Part shown: piece by piece, positions 14,282 to 16,133 of the stretch
Numbering within the stretch: position 1 is the first letter of the stretch
Layout of the letters: each line of letters starts with the position of its first letter
NCBI GenBank assembly: GCA_047974745.1
Contig: JBKECO010000059.1
Span: 1-16,133 of the forward strand
Length of the DNA: 16,133 bases
From: JBKECO01 sp047974745
GTDB lineage: Bacteria > Bacillota > Clostridia > Lachnospirales > Lachnospiraceae
Reading direction: 5' to 3'
Program-made: the position numbers and the translations under genes
Notes under the pieces: model-generated
The model's database searches: none
What the model was told of the DNA's origin: nothing
Seen by the model: the letters and a program-made list of their open reading frames with translations, nothing else

Positions 14282-15496
14282 CTAGCTTGCTACTAGATAT
14301 ATCTTCTTTTCATCGAAGTAAATTTCTGATGTATGATTATATATTTGAATCATATCTTTCATTTTATCAATAAACACCTTTGTGTCTGGATTACTAATAT
14401 GAGCAAAGGACTCAACTACATTTGTTTCTAATCCTTTTGCATTATTCTTTAAACGAATGTCCCCCTCTTGAAGAAACTCATCAACTGATCCTTCCTTAAT
14501 CACCGGAATACTACAAATTAATTTCCCCACAGCTTTACTTGCTGTTCCTAGCCTTTTTAGAGCATTTGTTTCCAACGAAGATTCTATTAGATTTTCTAAA
14601 AATGTCGAACACTGCGTATACAGATTTCTGTAATCTATAGAAAACCCTTCAACTTCTGTCATAATTCCAGTAATATACTCTTCTTTAAAATTTCCGCTCA
14701 GCATAATTTCAATAAATGAAGCCATGGAAAATGTATACAGTGAAAGCCTATAGTATTGAAATTTTTTCTGTAAATCGTTCATTGTAGACTTCACTTTAGA
14801 ATGCGCTACTATGAGCTGTTTCGATTTCATTGCTTCTATGACTTTCTTTTGGTATGAATTCATATGTTTTCTTGCAGTTCTTTGTATATCAAGAACCATC
14901 TTATGATTACTTGCAACAAAATGCTCATTATCCCAATTTAATTTGTATTTTCTGATGATATTTGATAAAGTCTGCACATCTGCTTCAATTTCAGATTCTT
15001 TTTCTGTTTCCAAGAAAGACAGTATTTGCTTTTCCATCTCAACAATATTTTTTAGTTCCTTCTCTATAGCAAATAAAGCTACTGCCATCATCATGGTTGC
15101 AGGATCTATTGGTACTACCGTTTTACTTGTTACAGAAAGTGGATCTGCTGCTTGTAGCTGTGCAAATTTCGATGTACCTTCTACTGTTTTAAATGCTCCC
15201 CAAAAATTCCCATTTTTTGCAACTTTCAGTACATCTCCAACTCCAGCATTTGCTAATTGATATAATTCTTGAGTGCTACTTGTTGAAGTCTGTATTACGG
15301 TTCGCAAAGCTGGTGCAAGAGCCGATACTACTGCGCCAAGTGTTGCCAACTCAGCGATTGGAATACTACGTGAATTTTTATTTGAGATATCCGCTCGCGC
15401 ATCCATTACAATTCCGTCCGTTATTTCTAGTAGTTTATTTTCATCTCTAATGATATTCACATCACTGTCAATCTCGACTTCATTGACATTATTCAT
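14282..15496 (-). CDS. Unrecognised helical protein, mobile-element associated
   Basis: I cannot assign a function. It is a 404-residue protein from ATG 15496, which has GGGAGAG about 9 bases upstream; the frame extends six codons to ATG 15514, which has no ribosome site. Numbering from 15514: acidic N-terminus (1-50), a hydrophobic helix-forming stretch IPIAELATLGAVVSALAPAL (51-70), NGNFWGAFKT (101-110), a second hydrophobic stretch PATMMMAVALFAI (138-150), then a long charged helical, coiled-coil-prone region (150-255). A hydrophobic patch LYTFSMASFIEIML (259-272) follows, then GTASKAVGKLI (323-333). No signal peptide, enzyme motif or HTH seen. It lies beside the RadC/Exo/RecT module but is separated by 190 bp. 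Long helices with hydrophobic patches could mean membrane or scaffold association (inference). Confidence 0.75.
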   Translation of the reverse strand: MNNVNEVEIDSDVNIIRDENKLLEITDGIVMDARADISNKNSRSIPIAELATLGAVVSALAPALRTVIQTSTSSTQELYQLANAGVGDVLKVAKNGNFWGAFKTVEGTSKFAQLQAADPLSVTSKTVVPIDPATMMMAVALFAIEKELKNIVEMEKQILSFLETEKESEIEADVQTLSNIIRKYKLNWDNEHFVASNHKMVLDIQRTARKHMNSYQKKVIEAMKSKQLIVAHSKVKSTMNDLQKKFQYYRLSLYTFSMASFIEIMLSGNFKEEYITGIMTEVEGFSIDYRNLYTQCSTFLENLIESSLETNALKRLGTASKAVGKLICSIPVIKEGSVDEFLQEGDIRLKNNAKGLETNVVESFAHISNPDTKVFIDKMKDMIQIYNHTSEIYFDEKKIYLVAS

Positions 15497-15549
15497 ATTG
15501 ATGATCTCTCCCATTTTAGTCTTGTATGATGTTTATATAAGCAAAACAT
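15493..15549 (-). CDS. Possible 18-residue leader peptide
   Basis: Small ORF MFCLYKHHTRLKWERSSI whose TGA overlaps the ATG (15496) of the downstream gene as ATGA. AGGAAG lies upstream at suitable spacing; an adjacent ATG at 15552 would add one residue. It fits translational coupling or a leader; coding is unproven. Confidence 0.35.
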   Translation of the reverse strand: MFCLYKHHTRLKWERSSI

Positions 15550-15553
15550 CATA
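15525..15553. promoter_or_regulatory. 10-bp inverted repeat over the leader
   Basis: TATGATGTTT and AAACATCATA, perfect 10-bp arms around a 9-base AT-rich centre, spanning the start of the leader ORF. As RNA it would fold over the start codon; as DNA it could be an operator. Confidence 0.5.
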
Positions 15554-15591
15554 ACTTCCTTTCTTTTTAATATCGTGGTTATAATACTTTC

Positions 15592-15770
15592 AGATACTGT
15601 GGACTTTTGATTTTTCCCTGTAGCTTTGACTACTCAACTGGAGTGTATTGCCGCTACCTTTATCTGAATTGTTTATAAGCTGGATGTGCCGGAGTTTCTC
15701 CTGAGTACTTATTTCAATCAAGTCTACGATGATAATTGTTGCTGGATATCACGGTATCAGACTTTTAGAA
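15592..15770 (+). ncRNA. Candidate IS110 bridge-RNA region
   Basis: The non-coding leader before the IS110 transposase is about 180 bases. A TATAAT with upstream TGG (15577-15585) could start a transcript near 15592. Predicted folds by eye: GTAGC (15620-15624) with GCTAC (15653-15657), enclosing TACTC-AACTG-GAGTG (15631-15645); GGAG-TTT-CTCC (15691-15701); and CTG-(G)-ATA with TATCAG (15742-15760). IS110-group elements encode a bridge RNA of this size in the end next to the transposase start (family knowledge). The assignment here is inference. Confidence 0.4.
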
Positions 15771-15771
15771 A

Positions 15772-15786
15772 GGGAGGTACAACCTC
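15772..15786 (+). promoter_or_regulatory. Ribosome site of the IS110 transposase
   Basis: GGGAGGT followed by ACAACCTC before ATG 15787. Strong Shine-Dalgarno that fixes the start. Confidence 0.7.
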
Positions 15787-16133
15787 ATGATTTACGTTGG
15801 CATTGATATTGCTAAACTAAACCATTTTGCCTCAGCCATATCTTCTGATGGCGAAATACTCATCGAGCCGTTCAAATTTACAAATGACGGTGATGGATTC
15901 CAATTGCTCGTTTCCAAACTCGAATCTCTCGAGTCTGACGACATCATCATCGGTCTTGAGTCGACGGCACACTATGGTGACAACCTTGTTCGATACCTTG
16001 TTGCCAGTTGCTTCAAAGTGTGTGTGTTAAACCCTATCGCCACATCTTCTATGCGCAAAAATAACATTCGCAAAACGAAGACGGACAAGGTCGACACTTA
16101 CATTATTGCTAAAACTTTAATGATGCAAAGTTC
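15787..16133 (+). CDS. IS110-family transposase (N-terminal part)
   Basis: DEDD-type transposase (RuvC-like), 115 residues visible, cut by the right window edge. Seen: MIYVGIDIAKLNHFAS with the first catalytic Asp, the conserved GLESTAHYG with the Glu, LNPIATSSMRKNN, and RKTKTDKVDTYIIAK with the next Asp: the usual IS110 N-terminal order. ATG 15787 follows GGGAGG. Transcription is opposite to all genes from 9584 to 15552, marking a separate mobile element. IS110 elements lack inverted repeats, so the left end cannot be fixed by eye; it lies between about 15555 and 15620. Confidence 0.93.
   Translation, partial: MIYVGIDIAKLNHFASAISSDGEILIEPFKFTNDGDGFQLLVSKLESLESDDIIIGLESTAHYGDNLVRYLVASCFKVCVLNPIATSSMRKNNIRKTKTDKVDTYIIAKTLMMQS

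Overview
The window reads as chromosomal DNA of a low-GC anaerobic Firmicute, most likely a gut Lachnospiraceae/Clostridia member. The Shine-Dalgarno sites are strong AGGAGG-like, codon use is AT-rich, and the DUF5688 protein, the RecT/YqaJ module and the PrpR_N-type regulator are all typical of that group. No species can be named from this sequence alone.

Region 1 (1-6917, minus strand) is one compact catabolic operon. In transcription order it encodes a DUF1537 four-carbon acid sugar kinase, a cytoplasmic sialidase-like (Asp-box) protein, an iron-type alcohol dehydrogenase, a DapA/NanA-type aldolase, a PdxA2-type dehydrogenase, and an ion-transporter-superfamily permease that runs off the left edge. 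The kinase plus PdxA2 pair is the known route from a C4 aldonate (threonate or erythronate type) through its 4-phosphate to DHAP and CO2. The aldolase, reductase and sialidase-like protein suggest that the C4 acid comes from a larger sugar-acid substrate (inference).

Region 2 (6918-8950) is the control point. A divergent regulator (7138-8922) has a PrpR_N sensor, a degenerate AAA+ domain without GAFTGA or Walker B acids, and a Fis-type helix-turn-helix. The 220-bp divergent region holds four copies of a 15-bp dyad (GTTTCA-N3-TGAAAC) placed over sigma-A-like promoter elements.

Region 3 (8950-11210) is a scarred junction. It holds two related tRNA-type terminators, a decayed partial copy of a racemase/DUF5688 segment, an intact tRNA-Ile(GAT), a 63-nt 3' piece of tRNA-Leu(TAG) that looks like an attachment-site remnant, a 12-bp tandem repeat, and then the intact racemase gene.

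Region 4 (10986-15552, minus strand) looks like mobile-element DNA: RadC-like JAB protein, YqaJ/lambda-Exo nuclease, RecT annealing protein, and a DUF5688 gene broken by one in-frame TAA. Upstream lies an unrecognised 404-410 residue helical protein with a tiny leader ORF. Region 5 (about 15580 to the end, plus strand) is the 5' part of an IS110-family element, with its transposase cut by the window edge and a structured leader of bridge-RNA size.
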